From the NCBI GenBank assembly GCA_023653785.1, contig JAMKCH010010252.1, positions 17,646-81,645 of the forward strand: 64,000 nt of DNA, written 5' to 3'. The translations under genes were made by a program, and so were the position numbers. The notes below the pieces were generated by a model, which saw only the letters and a list, made by a program, of their open reading frames with translations, was not told where the DNA came from and did no database searches. This DNA is from Ophioderma brevispina (Eukaryota; Echinodermata; Ophiuroidea; Amphilepidida; Ophiodermatidae). Of this stretch, positions 22,241 through 33,545 are shown piece by piece (position 1 is the first letter of the stretch; each line of letters opens with the position of its first letter).

Positions 22241-23547
22241 TTATATAATATGAAGCTGACTGTAAAATGCAACACAATTTGCGAAGTGGGGTATGGTAGT
22301 CACTTTCAAGTTTCATGACTTTGCCATGGCCTACGAATTCTGTTACCCGGCCTGGCATTGGCAGGCAGACTTACTCAAAGCAAGCTTCGAAGGCTAAGCC
22401 TTGTCCAAGTTGTGACACTGTTACTGACACCGAGTTGTTTTTTGTCAAGATACAACCTGGTTTGCTATATCCGGTGGTATATTCTCTTCTGTTTTGTGTA
22501 GGATTCTTCTTCCTCATGTAACACAACTGCGGTGTTTTTGTCGTCTGTGTGAACGCGGCCATTTTCAATGTTACACTTTGAATACGATTTACGACGCTAC
22601 TGGAGCACCAACGCGGCCAGCAAGCAAGCATGAGCAGATTAAACTCATATAAAAGTCATGGACGCTAAAAGGAGCACGTAGTACCTAGTGCTAAATAAGC
22701 TACCATTATAAACCAAGTAACAAAACTAACTTGCACGGTATCAAAAATTACTGTTCAATGATTATGAAATTACTGTACCAGTATTACAAAAATATGCGGT
22801 AAGGTGGAAGCTTCAGATATAGATAATACTCTATACTGAAAAGAGTAAGTTTTAGGAAAAACAAATGAGCAATTATTTGAAAAAAATGGCTCTGATGAAA
22901 TCAGAAAGATTAAATGTGTTTCAAAAGGTCTCATCAGATTGTTGTATTGATGGTTGTATTACCCAAATGACATCAGGGGGCATTCAGTGCAGAGGCATTG
23001 TAATCTTTTCTACTTCAGGCACGAGCCTTTGGGTTGTATATAAGATTTGTTTGATTTTGAATCAGTGCTTATAACCTGATTATGCCTTGTGGGAAAGACG
23101 TCGCCGAATTGGTCCTCTACTAGATCACCAAATATTACAGTCATCTATTATTAATTTGTTTCAATTCATGATGTAATCTATCTACATGTAGGGCTGGTAA
23201 GATGGTAAACTTACATCCATCTGGATTGGCAATTATTTTTTGAACACATTAATATTTTTTTGTGTTCATTTTATTTTTGTTGTTTGATGGTTAATAATAC
23301 GAATTAAAATATGTATGCGAACAGACTACGATTGGCATCTTATGGCGTCATTTGCCATGGAGAATAATATGAACGACCCTATCCCTTAGCTTGTGCTCTA
23401 CCTCTAACCCCCCCCCCCCCAAAAAAAATATCACGGACAAGATTAAAAAGAGCTCTATTTCACATCGAATCGTGTGAGCGATTCTGATTTGCCGGGCCGA
23501 CCGCATCCAAACCCACCGAAGGCAACGCACAAGGACGCCTATCAGAG

Positions 23548-23726
23548 GATCCGGGTGTAGTTGATCAAGGAGAGAAGTTTGATGACAAGGATAACAAGAT
23601 GATACTAAATTTGATGATGGCACCAACAGAGGCGAGCCGCAGGAGTAGTAGTCGCCACGGCGAGCCACAACTGGAGAAAGAAGAGCCACCCAAAAGAAGA
23701 AAGAGGAATTGAAAGAGAAAATCTTA
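23548..23726 (+). CDS. Integrin alpha exon 3 (linker with furin site), frame broken by one base
   Basis: The frame starts DPGVVDQGEKFDD and runs through a charged, serine-rich linker to EEPPKRRKRN. KRRKR (23692-23706) fits the furin-type site that cuts alpha3/6/7-type integrins into heavy and light chains. A TGA (23710-23712) follows at once. Adding one base in AATTG (for example AATTTG) restores NLKEKIL, ends in phase 0 at the good donor TTA|GTAAGT, and joins in frame to DCDSGTARC of the next exon. I therefore read the stop as an indel, either an assembly error or a real mutation. The 5' boundary (CAGAG|GAT) has the right phase but a weak pyrimidine tract, so the start could lie elsewhere. 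Confidence 0.75.
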
Positions 23727-24785
23727 GTAAGTAGTCATTTAGATTTATTGATTTCAGTTTGTTTGGGGAATTTTTTTATTTGTTGGAATTAGCATCCATT
23801 CATTCGATCTGAATGTCTTCTGAAACTGATATCAAACAATATGTAGGCCAGCTAGAGGTCATCTTTAAACATGATAAAAGCATTAAAATTCATAAAGATG
23901 GCAATACAGGTATATAGAAGGTCTATTTTGAATAGTTACTCAAAGGTTATATCACATTATATCATGATTGAGCCAAGAAAAAAAACATGTAAGATAGGTG
24001 GAAAACCTCAGGGGGTTTAACCTTCTACCTGTAGTCCAAATTGATTATGATGAAACTTGTTGAAATGTGCTTTGGGTGGGACCCGGAAGAGGTGGTTCAA
24101 CCATTCATTATTGCAATAATGCGTACAGAAATTGAGCGCTGCACGAAATGGTTGTTGCCTTTATTTTTTGCAACGGATGTTCTCAGAATGATGCACCTGA
24201 CACATGTAGGAGTCAGCAGTTTGGGGTCAAACGGTTATCTAGAGGGTCATTGTTGAGCAAATATGTAAATATTTGAATTGAGTGATTAGGATAGCTAAAG
24301 ACTGTAAGCTCTGGCATTCACAGCATCCCACCATTATTCATTGAATATAGCAGCCAAAATTGTACTCAGAGTGAGCTATGTCATATGGCTCAGCAGAAGC
24401 TCAAAGGCATCCGGACAGATGGAGCTACAAGCAACTCCAGCAATATGCTCTGGGGGAAGTGCAATGGTTGAGCGCTCACAAAACCAGGTTTAACCCTCCA
24501 AAGTCTGGTCCAAATTCAAGAGACCTCGGAACATATTAATCTAGACAAAGAGATACTGCATAAGGTGAATTTTTCCCTACTAAGTCACCTTCACAGAGAG
24601 AGATATACCAGGAGTGCTTATCTTAAAACGGATAGAACTAGGCTCGGAAGGGGAAAGCGCCGGTGTTCTACCAGTGAAGTGCATTCCTCAGGAAAACTAC
24701 AAAGTGCTTTTTTGCAATCAGCATATTTTCAGGAGAGTGACACTCATGATATTGATAATAACACTGTTTTTCTTGCTTACAACAG
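23727..24785 (+). other. Integrin intron 3
   Basis: It is bounded by GTAAGTAG and TTTTTCTTGCTTACAACAG. I see no further exon, and none is needed because the exons on each side join in phase once the indel in exon 3 is corrected. No repeat is recognised. A 71-codon frame near 24041 and an 85-codon frame near 24565 look like chance. Confidence 0.55.
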
Positions 24786-24908
24786 GATTGTGACTCGGGC
24801 ACAGCCAGATGTGCTAAGATAGAGTGTTTTATAGACAAATTAAATGCCAGTGTGCCTGAAGCTAGGATCATCATCAAGTCTAGGCTATGGAATAGTACAT
24901 TCTTAGAA
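24786..24908 (+). CDS. Integrin alpha exon 4 (membrane-proximal Cys cluster, LWNSTFLE)
   Basis: This is 123 nt, 41 codons, phase 0 at both ends, between CTTGCTTACAACAG and GAA|GTAAGT. It starts DCDSGTARCAKIEC and ends KSRLWNSTFLE. The cysteine spacing followed by a (K/R)-rich strand and LWNSTFLE is diagnostic for the end of calf-2 in laminin-type integrin alpha chains (alpha3, alpha6, alpha7). AlphaV has the related CGVAQCLKIVC and LWTETFM. The NST motif is a potential N-glycosylation site. In the mature protein this belongs to the light chain, which in other integrins is disulphide-linked to the heavy chain. The frame is intact. This is the strongest single piece of evidence for the gene. 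Confidence 0.97.
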
Positions 24909-25047
24909 GTAAGTACAGCTCAGTAAACACTTACACTGCTAACATAAAGTGCTTGGTTTTGAAAAATCATCTTGTTTAAATTCACTGAAATGAAAGGGGA
25001 ATTAACAGCAGATAACAATACCATTCCCTCTTAATACTAGTTGAAAC

Positions 25048-25110
25048 AAGCAGAAACAAGCACATAGCAAGCACATAGCAAGCACATAGCAAGCTAAAGC
25101 AAGCTATAAA
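25048..25110 (+). repeat. Short tandem array, 11-bp unit
   Basis: The unit CAAGCACATAG is repeated three times in a row, with degenerate units (CAAGCAGAAA, CAAGCTAAAG) on each side. Related CAAGCACTTG and GAAGTACTTAGC words continue for another 100 bp. Confidence 0.7.
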
Positions 25111-25335
25111 ATAACCAAGCACTTGAACAACAATAGAACCACTTGAGGGCACTCAAGTGAAGTACTTAGCTTCAAAGTGCTTGTTTATCAAGTGGTTTGC
25201 TGTTTTTCTTTTGTTAGACTTGCTTTGAGCTTGGTTCTGGTTTGATTTTAGCTTGTCTGGAATAAGTTTATTGTTAGTTGTTGTAATCCCCTTTCAACCA
25301 GAGGATTAGAGGACATAGATAATGGCTACCAGGAC

Positions 25336-25445
25336 CCCCCCTGCACCCCCCCGGGGGATTTTGGAGACAACCATTTTTGTTGGCTATGACCATAAGGCAA
25401 ATGAAATCAGGTTGTCTGCAAAAATTCCCCCTGGGTTAAACGGTT
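25336..25445 (+). repeat. Dispersed repeat family C, plus copy
   Basis: CACCCCCCCGGGGG, TTTTGGAGACA, a spacer, then ATCAGGTTGTCTGCAAAAAT, CCCCC and GGGTTAAA. The reverse complement of 28495-28600 carries the same words in the same order. It is short, noncoding and of unknown class. Confidence 0.6.
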
Positions 25446-28400
25446 GAGGGCGCTTTTTTTCAAAATTGGCTGCCCAAAAAATGCAAACCCAACCCCCCTT
25501 CGGGAGAGAAGTACTAACATGCCTAACACAACACAGAACATACAGGGCACTTGATTGTGTACAACGATGGTATGTCCCCTCCTCCTTCCATTGATACCAA
25601 AATGAGTACCAACATGCATAGATAATCACAATGACTCATAAAGTTCGGCATATAGCAAAATTTGTCAAGTTCATAGACACACATAGGGGAAAATTCAATT
25701 TTTTTCGCCAAAAATGTTAGGAATATCCAATTTTCATCGGAGGGTGGTGGGGTTTTGGCTTCTCTACTTGAGGGAAAATGGCTAGTTTTTTTTTTTTATA
25801 AATGGTAAAAAAATGTTTACAAGTGATAAATAATGTTTGTGAGTCGAGTTAATAAAATTGCGAAATATCAATTTTCCACCCTATATTAGTACATGGTATT
25901 TTCAACGTCCAATTATGAACGTCATAGTGACGTCATAATGGGGCTGTTGGCATTATTTTGTACATGAAGAAGAAGAAAACCTCTAACCGCTATCCGTGGT
26001 ACCAAATTGACCTGGAAATCGGATGTCAGTAACGAAAATCATTGGGGGGGGGGTTCGGGAGGGGAGTTTGTTACAAAAATGGCTCAGGTAGACGGAGTTA
26101 ACTCAAAACACGGTTGGAAAAGTATATCGAGGCATTCTAAGCCTTGGAAGATCAACTGTGGCCAGAGTATCGTATGAGAGATTTGTTGAGGATGCCAATC
26201 CAGAAAATCCAATATCAAGCCCTGATTTGGTTAACAGGCAGATGTGGCAGAGCCAGAAAATCCTCCACCAGATGATCAGGTTGGAAGTTAATGATGGCGC
26301 ACTAGATTCAGTGGCCATCAGGAGAGTTGATTGCCACAAAGTTGTCTGACGTAATAGTAGAGGAAGAAGAACTGAGACAGAAGAAGACAATTAAGATATG
26401 ACTCAAGAAGAGAAGGAGGAAGAGAAGATCAATTTCTGAATCAAAGGAGTGACCATTAAGCTCGTATACCAAGGAAACAGAATTGCTTAAAATGATCGCA
26501 AGTGAACAATAACAATGATTAGTAAAATGGACAAAATCTTATTATTATTATCACAAACACAGTGGTTACTCAATGTGAATTTCTAGCAGAGGTGGGGACA
26601 ATGTTGGCCTGCTGCCACTGAATGCTGCAAGGTCCTTGTCTGCATTGTTGCATATACATTGGGGCAGACCAAGAGGATGCTCCAGTGTCCTGTCTGCTTC
26701 CAGGTAGACTCACTTCTGCCAAAAGAAAACTTTGAGCGGCCGATTATGATCTCAATCAAACTGAGACAACGCCACTCAGCCCACGAAAACAGCCTCAGGC
26801 GGAAGCGCTCACTAGGCTCATACCAATAGACTACCACTTGAGTGGACAGCAAGTAGTTCTTTCCACAGCCACTCCCCCAAATCCTAGAGACTATTCCAAA
26901 GGACCAGACTTGCCGAAGAAACTACATTACCTAAGGCGGTCAGCAGCCGGGCTGGCCCCCAAAACACAGGGGCTCCTACCAGATACCTTTACAGCTAGCT
27001 CAGACCTGCTACGCTGCGGCATGTATAAGTTGTCCGTCGGAGCTGGCCGAAGACACCCCGCGACAAGCCGGCGGAGGCAACTAACGAAGGGTCAAGCTCT
27101 GGCTGACCCGTCCATACAGGTCAAGCTACTCCACACATGAGAAGCAAGGGCAAGCGCCGTCGATCTCAGGCATGCGGAGCATACGGGTTAATGGGGAAAA
27201 GACCTCTTGTTGGGGTTCAGGGGAAAGAGACCCCGGAAGCTTTTGCGTTTAACATGTTCGAGTGCTTCAGGGAGGGGTTATTGTCATTATCTGGAAGCAT
27301 ATGAACTATTTATGAACGTTCGGGGGGGTCCGGAGCGGAGCCCCCAGAAGATTGGGTTTTGCATGTTTCAGCCCATCAGAGAGCTCTCGGTTATCTCACA
27401 ATCAGGAAGAGATGAAATATACTAGGCCCCTGGCGGGTTCCAGGGTCGGGCATGTGCCCCCTCCCAATTTTTTTTTTTTTTCTTTTTTTTGCCCATCACT
27501 AGATACGCCCACTGCTTCGATTGTGGGGCTATAGTGAGTGCAGTCCAAGGGTGACCCTTCCTAAGTAAACATGGACATCACGGTGCTCCAGTGACGCCTG
27601 GTACGGCAGCGCAGACGGAAAGCATAAACCTGTGCCCCGGATGGACTTGAGCGCTGTTGATGGTTCTAACGGCCCTTTGAGTCTCCGTTTGCATCCTGTG
27701 CGCCAAATTCCAAGATTGTCTTTCCAGAAAAACGACAGGCTCCACCGCACTCTTAAGGCCGGTCGCTGGACACAGAGCCGAACAGGAGAGGCATGAGAAC
27801 GCTCCCCGGGGCATTCCACCCCTGATCCCACATAGGACCACAACCAAGCACACTGCTGTAGTGAAGGACATTAGTAATTCTATGAACAACAAACTTATCG
27901 GTGGCGCGTTGGTTGCGACGCTACGCGTACACTCCTTATCTCAGTGAAGCTCTCGCAAGCAGGAATAGTAAGAAGCTTGCTGCTCACGTAGTAACCATCC
28001 GTCAACACATCAAGAATCAAAGAAACATGGTTATGAGGATTCAAGGTGATCAGGGATTAAGGAGGCTGTGGTTTTGGTGAGTGATAGAAAGTCATAGACC
28101 ATTTTACATAAAGTGCCCTCTATATATACACATAAAGGCTAACTTATTCATTTTTAAGTGTGTACTTACCTCAAACTATCCAACAGGGAGTGACAAAGTA
28201 TTTATAATAGGTGGACACCGGCAATTGTGCCTTTAAGAGGCATTAAGTGTGTAATACACGGTGTTGGTGTGATTTGTTTCATTGTTTGGTGGCATTTGAA
28301 ATATGACGCCCTCTAGAGGCAGGTTAGAGCAGTGTTCAAAGGGTCCTGTTCAACATCATGGTGTGTTTGGTCGGGGACTAAGTAGTCACATTAGTTGCAT

Positions 28401-28494
28401 GATTTGGATTCAAAAATCAAGATATAGTCAACAAAAGGGTATAATGTGAATCGTGGCCGCCATTATTGAAAAAGAAAGCGCCCATCATCTTTAA

Positions 28495-28600
28495 CCCGAT
28501 GGGGGATTTTTGCAGACAACCTGATGTTGGATAGCTATATGTATAAGGTTCCAAAAATAGTGTCTCCAAAAAACACGGGGGGGTGAAGGGTTTCGGTTAT
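28495..28600 (-). repeat. Dispersed repeat family C, minus copy
   Basis: ATTTTTGCAGACAACCTGAT and TGTCTCCAAAAAACACGGGG match 25336-25445 in inverted orientation, 3.1 kb apart within the same intron. The two could pair in the pre-mRNA. Confidence 0.6.
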
Positions 28601-28659
28601 GGGCTGATGACCTAACAAGACATTTTCTTACAATCAAGCATGTAGTTAGCAGTGTGTAG

Positions 28660-28941
28660 GACTGGTATTCTCAAGAGAGTCTAACTTTAGACCCAGGTTT
28701 AAACAGGGTTAGTCCACATGAGTGGACTTGTTTCCTTTCAGCATACTGTAAAATTTGAAAAAAATGGTGAGAAAATTCCTCATGAATTCCTCACGGATGT
28801 GCCGGAATGGCCCATCCAGAGGAATTAACTGCCCTTTACAATCCAAACCTTTATAGTATTCAAAGGAAAAAAGTCCACGCATTTAGGATAGCCGGTTAAA
28901 CCCGGGTCTAAGTTAGACTCCCTTTCAGAATTACCAGACTA
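28660..28941. mobile_element. Foldback MITE, about 280 bp
   Basis: CTGGTATTCTCAAGAGAGTC and TAACTTTAGACCCAGGTTTA at the left are mirrored by TAAACCCGGGTCTAAGTTAG and ACTCCCTTTCAGAATTACCAG at the right. The arms are about 45 bp and the interior is AT-rich and noncoding. Confidence 0.75.
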
Positions 28942-29232
28942 AGAGTATAACTTGTCCTTATAGTTAAGACTTTCAGAAAGTAAAGGAAATCATTTAAGCA
29001 TACGCGTGCTTTAAACAACTTACTCTGGTTATCAAATGGGCTTTCAAACAGGTGATACCCCCGTGCGCCTAGTTCAAGATTTTTGAAAAAACCGGTTACT
29101 TTAAAACTCATTGAGTTCTATTAATGGTTTTGATAGTAAAATTGTACTTGTACCATTGTGCAATAGGGAATAGTATTTGTTTGAGTACAGAGGTACAGGG
29201 TAAATGCAGAGAATAAAGGTATGATTGTGGCG

Positions 29233-29372
29233 AACCAGTACTCTCTTTAGGACGAAATGAAACCCAAGGTGCATGCCATTTTTCAAGTGGAAGAACGAGG
29301 GCGGAGGCCGAGTTCTTCCCACGTGAAAATATATGATCATCACCGTGTTTCAATCCGTCGTAAAGAGAGTAC
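29233..29372. mobile_element. Foldback MITE, about 140 bp
   Basis: CAGTACTCTCTTTAGGACG, GAAAC and AAGTGGAAGAACGAGGGCGG on the left are mirrored by GGCCGAGTTCTTCCCACGTG, GTTTC and CGTCGTAAAGAGAGTACCG on the right. The element folds nearly end to end. Confidence 0.75.
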
Positions 29373-30062
29373 CGGGTCCCAAAAATCTACCTTAATTATC
29401 ATTCTTAAACAAGATTATAATCAAGGTAATCTTCGTTAGCCTTAATTTTGTGATCCTTCTGGCGCTTATAATGTACAAACAGAAAGACTGCCATAACTCA
29501 GTGAGAAAAATGGACTTCTTGACAACCCGTGTTTGGAACGCAAAGAACAGATGAATTGAGGCACAACGTGCAGGCGCGCGCAAAGGTAGAAAACGCCGTT
29601 TCTGATTTGGAGCACAGCAACTCCAAATAACATCAACAACAACAGCGCGTCCTACTGGGTTCAATATCAAATGGAACCCCGGAAATCAGGTCAACTGGAA
29701 AATTGCTTACATTTTCACAAACTGTTTAAGAATGAAGGTTGATCCCTTAGTCAGTCCTGGTTAGCTCAAGTTCGATAGGTCATAGTGTCACAGGTACCAT
29801 GGAAGGTATGAGAGAGTCATGTCTGCAGCACTCCATTTACTTTGTTGTAGTAAAAGTCATGATACCATATGTGTAAGCTGGAACACTAAGTAGCATGAGA
29901 TACCACATGTAGTATTTGTAGTTTCGAAAAAGAAGTAGTAGCCAAGTTAAGACCAATGCCCATTAACCTGGGGTTACAATCGGGCAAGATGATGGGAAAA
30001 AAAATTGGTAGAGGCCTGTCATCTAAAATGCAATCCTGTTTTTTTTGTTTCCTTGGATATAG

Positions 30063-30160
30063 ATTGAAGTGCAGATGGTACGCATCTATTCTCAGGGCAG
30101 TATTGAGATACTCAATGCTCCATTTCTTACACAAGACATCCAGAAAAAGATAAGATACGG
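30063..30160 (+). CDS. Integrin alpha exon 5 (last extracellular segment)
   Basis: This 98-nt exon lies between TTTTTGTTTCCTTGGATATAG and CGG|GTAAGT. One frame is open and, following phase 0 from exon 4, reads IEVQMVRIYSQGSIEILNAP and continues to QKKIRYG. In other integrins the segment between LWNSTFLE and the membrane has the same pattern: an alternating hydrophobic strand with a small-residue pair (LDILMRASIDV in human alpha6, SLKSSASFNVIEFPYKN in alphaV), then a charged stretch before a proline-rich stalk. The phase at its 3' end differs by one base from the start of exon 6, so one indel near that junction is implied. Identification rests on position, splice sites and pattern rather than on a unique motif. 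Confidence 0.78.
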
Positions 30161-31276
30161 GTAAGTCGAGGTCTTTTGTGTCTTGTGCTGCAAATGCACG
30201 TAGGGCGTACTTAATTGGGCAGTACGATTGTATACCTGATGTGCATTTGTGCGTGCGAATCCGTGTGTGTCATATGTGTGGGTCCGTGTTGTGGATGGGA
30301 AACTGTAAAAGTTAACTTAATTGCACTCATACTCTTACTTATGATCCATTATTAAACTCATTATCAGTCAAGAAAAGAACCCCAATTGGCCCCCGCGACT
30401 TTAGGAAGTGGTCGCAAAATTTTAGTCAATTTTGTCCAATTTTATATAATTCAGACGATGTCCCAATAGACTCCAAAGGTAGGTGGGGATCGGGACTACT
30501 AAACAAATGAGGGTCAAGGGTATATAGGGTCATTTTTAACCTACTATAAAGATAAAAGGGAGAATGGAATCTCTATGTATATATTCAAATCACAAGCCTG
30601 GAATCGGGCATCCTGCGCTTTGTGGTGGTGGTTGCGTTATGTTATCAGGATTGCAATTTTCCCAATGTTCCATAGTCTCATCAGCTGAATTTTCTTTAAT
30701 TGGCAATTATTAAGCAAAAACAATTAGTAAGAAAAACTTGCCTCTAACAAGATTCCTAATTTGTAATGTAACAAACAGTCTCCCAAGACCCCTGCTAATA
30801 TGAGTCATAACGACAGCATAAGGCATTAGTTGTTTGTTTTTCACTTGTTGTAATGGACAAAACACAAATACTTTGCATGTAAATACTAGCATAAGGGCTT
30901 TCCAAATGCGCATAAGGGCTTTGCCAAATACGATTTGCAAACCAAATATGGTGGGGCCCAAAACCATGATAATGAAGTGCAGATACTCATTATAAACTTC
31001 TGGGCACCGTGAATTTGGTTACGTTTTTCATGGAAATCTGCATATTTACCATCACAGACTCGGCTGGACTCATTCCACATCTCAAAAATCTGAGTTCTAC
31101 ATGTTATAGACTGGCAAATATGACACTTCTAGAGCATCTTCAACCCAATAATTGAGGTCACAGCAATTTTGTTTCTTATCTGTGGTCAAGAAATAGTGCA
31201 TATGTCGACCTCCCAACTTACTGAAAAAACTAATATTTAATATTTCTACACATTCCACAGCTTAAAATGTATGCAG
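30161..31276 (+). other. Integrin intron 5
   Basis: It runs from GTAAGTCG to ACATTCCACAGCTTAAAATGTATGCAG. AT-rich; I see no repeat, exon or RNA gene in it. The acceptor could be CACAG at about 31260 or GCAG at 31276; the latter fits the frame of exon 6 better. Confidence 0.5.
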
Positions 31277-31392
31277 GTGAACCAGGTATACAAACGCTAC
31301 CACCGCCAGCTCCGCTCGAATGGTGGATAATTTGCTAGCCGGACTCGGATGCCTTATAACTACTTATGCTTATTATTTTAATTTTATGGAAG
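31277..31392 (+). CDS. Integrin alpha exon 6 (transmembrane helix), frame broken by compensating indels
   Basis: The frame EPGIQTLPPPAPLEWWII leads from a proline-rich stalk into the membrane, as in human alphaV (PMPVPVWVII) and alpha6 (VPWWII). Read literally it then meets TAG (31336-31338) and TAA. One missing T in ATTTGC (31330-31335) and one extra A at about 31359 restore LLAGLGCLI and then LLMLIILILWK, a typical integrin transmembrane helix that ends at the conserved WK before the GFFKR motif. The exon should end after AAG (31392). The donor there reads TTAAGT; one lost G would give the normal GTTAAGT. These faults are all single bases in homopolymers. The exon also appears to carry one surplus base near its acceptor relative to exon 5. 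Confidence 0.88.
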
Positions 31393-31779
31393 TTAAGTTT
31401 GAATGCCCCTTATTTTGTTAGAAATTAAGAAAATTTTTGGTTTACTACACCTTTACCTTCATTAATATTAATTGTTAAGGAGTTAGCAGCATATGGTGTA
31501 TGTTGAATATAATTGGCATAGTGGAGTATGATAACAAATTATTCACAGGCATATATTAACTACTTGCCCAATCTAACATAATCCATACAGTAACAAAGTA
31601 CCTGTTAAGTTTAGAAATCCATCTAAAGTCAGGTTTTTGGTGTTGCCTGCCTTAAGGCAGAACGACACATAGGGATCACTTTGTCCACGTAGTATGTTTT
31701 TGTTGTTGTTGTCTGTTTTCTGTCTGTTTTGTGAAAAGGTTAACATTTGCCTGTATATCCAACATACTTGAATGGAGTT

Positions 31780-32170
31780 AAAACAAATTGGGTCACAGTG
31801 TTCACATGACATACCCCATTTGTTGAGAGGTCACAGGTCACATACCGGGTCAAAGGTCACATACCAAGGTCAAAGTCATGGGAGTCAAGTTGTAAAATAT
31901 GCTAAAACTGTAAAATTTACCCTCTTTTGGAAGTTGAAGTTCAATTGGAACCAACTTGAGTCATAGGTGCAACATGGATCCCTAATTGTTGATAGGTCAA
32001 ATGTCCACATACCAAGGTCAAGGTCATGTGGGTCAATTTAAGATTAGGCTTAAAATCTAAAATTGACCTCATTTGAAAAGTTGAGTGCAATTGGAACTAA
32101 GCTTGGTTTATGGAGTGTACATCAATCCCTCATTTGTTTATGGATCAAGGTTACATATCAAGGCATGTCC
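31780..32170 (+). repeat. AGGTCA-rich tandem repeat, about 2.5 degenerate units
   Basis: Units of about 160-170 bp share a core of (A/T)GGTCA-type words, ACATACC(A)AGGTCAA, TCATG(T)GG(A)GTCAA, AAAATT(T/G)ACC and TTGAAGTTCAATTGGAAC(C/T)AA. The cores start near 31820, 31990 and 32135. GGGTCAAAGGTCAC (31848-31861) is a DR1 arrangement of nuclear-receptor half-sites, created by the repeat. Confidence 0.65.
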
Positions 32171-33107
32171 TGTGAGGCCTATCATTCACAAACCCGATGG
32201 CAGGTGGACACAAGCGGTCCCAGGACCGATTATTTTTTTGGTGATAAGCCATCATACCCTGATACTTGTGTGTAGCAATAAACATAGGATTTCAAAATGC
32301 ACTATTCATGCTGCATACTCGAAAAAGTATGTTGGACAATGCTTGCCCTCACACATTTTAATTGGTGCTATTTTTAGATGAGTCCACCCACCCCCCATGA
32401 AAGGCACTACAGTCGTTGTGTAAATGCCAGAGTCATAAGTGCAATAGCCTGCATTTGTCAGAAATCCCATAAATATACTATTATGCCAGTGGCTCTTGAA
32501 AATTGTTCTTGAGCTGTATTGCCTGAAGAACCAAGAGCCACTGACTCGAGGACAGATCAATTAAGTTATCTTAATACATGGTAGAACATAGATATATCAC
32601 GTGGCAGCTATTGACCAAAGACTTGGCATGATAATATGTTGATGGGAATTTCTGACAAATGGCAGCTATTGCACTTACGGGCTTCTTGTACTCACACAAG
32701 GAGTTGTGCCTTTCATGGGATGTATGGAATTCATTGTGAATAGCACATTTGATGATACTTATAGCTCATGTTCAAACAGATATTTTGACATTCCTAGATT
32801 TAACATATTTTATAAGTAGTGAAAAATTAAGGCAAACATTTTATTCAGACATCTTATTTGGTAGGACATATAAGTAAAGGTAATTTAGCTAGCAGAATGA
32901 GCCACATATTGTGCAGAACAAGCACAATTTCTTGCATCTTGATTTTTAGATGAGATGTGGAAATGATATGTAGACAAAATAGCAAGAAGCTAGATCAAGA
33001 TTGTACAAGCATTTCTATATCTTCCCCATTTCTATTCTATTAGCATGAATGACGTGTCACAGCATCTTGGCAGATTTTTCCTTTACAACATTATTAGCGC
33101 TATACCA

Positions 33108-33545
33108 AAACACGTGGGAGAGCGTGGCCTAGCGGTTAGGGTGCTTGCCTCTGGCGCAAATTTACCATCAAAATTCCCGGGTTCGAATCCCTGTGGGGTC
33201 GTGGCACTTGCTGGGATTTATTCGGGTACTACCAATTCTGATTTGTGTAACAGCTATTGATTAAATACAAATTACCGCTCTCCCTGCCATGGTTCCCTTG
33301 TGAATTGGTCAAATGGAAATCTGAAAGCATCCCGTCCTTCGGAGGGACGTTAAGCCGTCGGTCCCCCGTGTAACATGGAGAGTCACACCTGTATATGTAC
33401 ATCGCAGTCGTCGAATAAAGTAGGTGTGTAAACCCCTGACTGTGCCCACTCCGCCCCAGCCTCAAATAGCGGTCCATGTTAGGAGCGTCCTTATCATGAT
33501 ACACGCGCCCCGGATAAGCTCACCTAGCTGAAAAACAATCCTGAC
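33108..33545 (+). mobile_element. tRNA-derived SINE, plus strand
   Basis: The head carries an A-box (GTGGCCTAGCGGTTAG near 33124) and a consensus B-box (GGGTTCGAATCC near 33179) flanked by a CCCGGG...CCCTG arm. The body includes ATCCCGTCCTTCGGAGGGAC, a hairpin, followed by GTTAAGCCGTCGGTCCC, shared with the minus-strand copy at 9650-10075. A CTGTGCCCACTCCGCCCC segment follows. The tRNA-like part does not fold into a full cloverleaf and is not a tRNA gene. It is a nonautonomous retrotransposon that depends on a LINE. Confidence 0.82.

Larger units (their letters stand above)
20429..23547 (+). other. Integrin intron 2
   Basis: This intron of about 3.1 kb holds a CRE-like palindrome, a tRNA-like repeat and two foldback elements of one family, listed separately. 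The remainder (20840-21640 and 22260-23540) is AT-rich with no recognisable feature apart from a run of 14 C followed by 8 A near 23408-23429. Confidence 0.6.
24909..30062 (+). other. Integrin intron 4
   Basis: About 5.2 kb. It contains an 11-bp tandem array, a pair of inverted dispersed repeats and two foldback MITEs, listed separately. The stretch 26080-27560 is GC-richer than its surroundings (for example 26840-27200 and 27530-27860) and looks like an old retroelement remnant, but I find no RT or other motif in any frame. T-rich tracts occur at about 25785-25798 and 27468-27490. Confidence 0.55.

Noticed and set aside
26158..26349. 63-codon plus-strand frame as a further integrin exon
   Set aside because: No integrin motif, stops follow without a donor, and exons 4 and 5 already join in phase.
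33108..33200. Functional tRNA gene
   Set aside because: A- and B-boxes are present, but the acceptor and anticodon stems do not fold and a SINE body follows.
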